From Chloroflexota bacterium (GTDB taxonomy: Bacteria; Chloroflexota; Limnocylindria; Limnocylindrales; CSP1-4): a stretch of 7,208 nt of DNA. The position numbers were made by a program, and so were the translations under genes. The stretch is from assembly GCA_029858845.1 (NCBI GenBank), contig JAOUEG010000084.1, forward strand, positions 1 through 7,208, given 5' to 3'. Every line of letters begins with the position of its first letter. Positions within the stretch are counted from its first letter, which is position 1. Shown one piece after another: positions 6,966-7,208 of the stretch. Under the pieces are notes generated by a model that searched no databases, had not been told where the DNA came from, and saw nothing but the letters and a program-made list of their open reading frames with translations.

Positions 6966-7208
6966 GACGGGCCTCCGGGTTCTCGCTTGGCGAGGTAGAC
7001 GCTGCCGATGACGGCGGCCAGCAGGAGCACGCTGACGATCTCGAACGGGAAGACGAAGTCCGAGAAGAGCAGCTGCGACAGCGCGTCCGTGGCCACGCTG
7101 ATCCGTTGCGCGGCCGGTCCCCAATCCGTCGCGCTCACGGCCAGGGCGACGACCACGGCGATCACGATGGACGCGACCGCGGCCGCACCGGCCTGCGTCT
7201 GGAACACG
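6962..7208 (-). CDS. nuoJ: NADH-quinone oxidoreductase subunit J, 5'-partial
   Basis: The C-terminal part of NuoJ, a complex I membrane subunit of five helices next to NuoK and close to the quinone module. Only about 82 codons are inside the window, roughly half of a full NuoJ, and the N-terminal part with the first helices, including the pi-bulge helix, lies beyond the right edge. What is visible is one hydrophobic helix (about the 9th to 25th visible residues), a polar loop, and the typical last helix: LSQLLFSDFVFPFEIVSV followed by LLLAAVIGSVYLAKRE. The FPFEIVSVLLL pattern is the family's C-terminal hallmark. A GTG at 7207-7205 is in frame, but it is almost certainly an internal Val codon. 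The gene ends in TGA, sharing four bases with the nuoK start, and its last Gly-Gly codons provide the ribosome binding site for nuoK. Confidence 0.93.
   Translation of the reverse strand, partial: VFQTQAGAAAVASIVIAVVVALAVSATDWGPAAQRISVATDALSQLLFSDFVFPFEIVSVLLLAAVIGSVYLAKREPGGPS
6972..6976 (-). promoter_or_regulatory. Ribosome binding site for nuoK
   Basis: A consensus GGAGG on the minus strand, six bases before the nuoK GTG start and inside the last codons of nuoJ. It is the strongest ribosome binding site seen in the window and decides the nuoK start in favour of GTG 6965 over the long upstream reading frame. Confidence 0.8.

Noticed and set aside
6966..7124. The longer nuoK reading frame starting at 7124
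   Set aside because: The added 53 residues are Arg-rich, lie over nuoJ and do not resemble NuoK. GTG 6965 has a consensus ribosome binding site and gives the family length.

Overview
This is a GC-rich (roughly two-thirds G+C by eye, not counted), densely packed bacterial window with two gene groups pointing at each other. The left quarter (bases 1-1477, plus strand) holds the end of a TlpA/ResA-type thiol-disulfide redoxin, whose beginning probably lies upstream of the window, followed by a HAD-family phosphatase of the trehalose-6-phosphate phosphatase (OtsB) type. The remaining three quarters (bases 1529-7208, minus strand) is the distal part of a respiratory complex I operon, read right to left as nuoJ (5' end cut off by the window edge), nuoK, nuoL, nuoM, nuoN. 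The two groups converge on a 51-base gap that contains a perfect 7-bp inverted repeat, a plausible transcription end point for one or both directions.

The nuo genes encode the membrane arm of proton-pumping NADH:quinone oxidoreductase. NuoL, NuoM and NuoN are the three antiporter-like subunits, and all three keep the buried Glu/Lys residues known from the E. coli enzyme. NuoK keeps both of its membrane glutamates. The cluster is very tight: nuoJ/nuoK, nuoK/nuoL and nuoM/nuoN each overlap by four bases with a non-ATG start (GTGA, GTGA, TTGA), and nuoL/nuoM are three bases apart, so one mRNA with coupled translation is likely. The operon promoter and the genes for the peripheral arm must lie to the right of the window.

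The organism cannot be fixed from this piece. High GC, frequent GTG/TTG starts and a fused-order nuoJKLMN fit a high-GC lineage such as Chloroflexota (for example the uncultured Limnocylindria-type groups) or Actinomycetota; this is an impression, not a result. There are no RNA genes, mobile elements, CRISPR arrays or long repeats that I can see, and no gene-free stretch longer than about 52 bases. I found no evidence of an undescribed system. The points worth a second look are small: an extra C-terminal membrane helix on NuoM, the chain of non-ATG overlapping starts, two abutting hairpins before otsB, the hairpin at the convergent junction, and a Tyr in place of the usual Trp at the redoxin active site.
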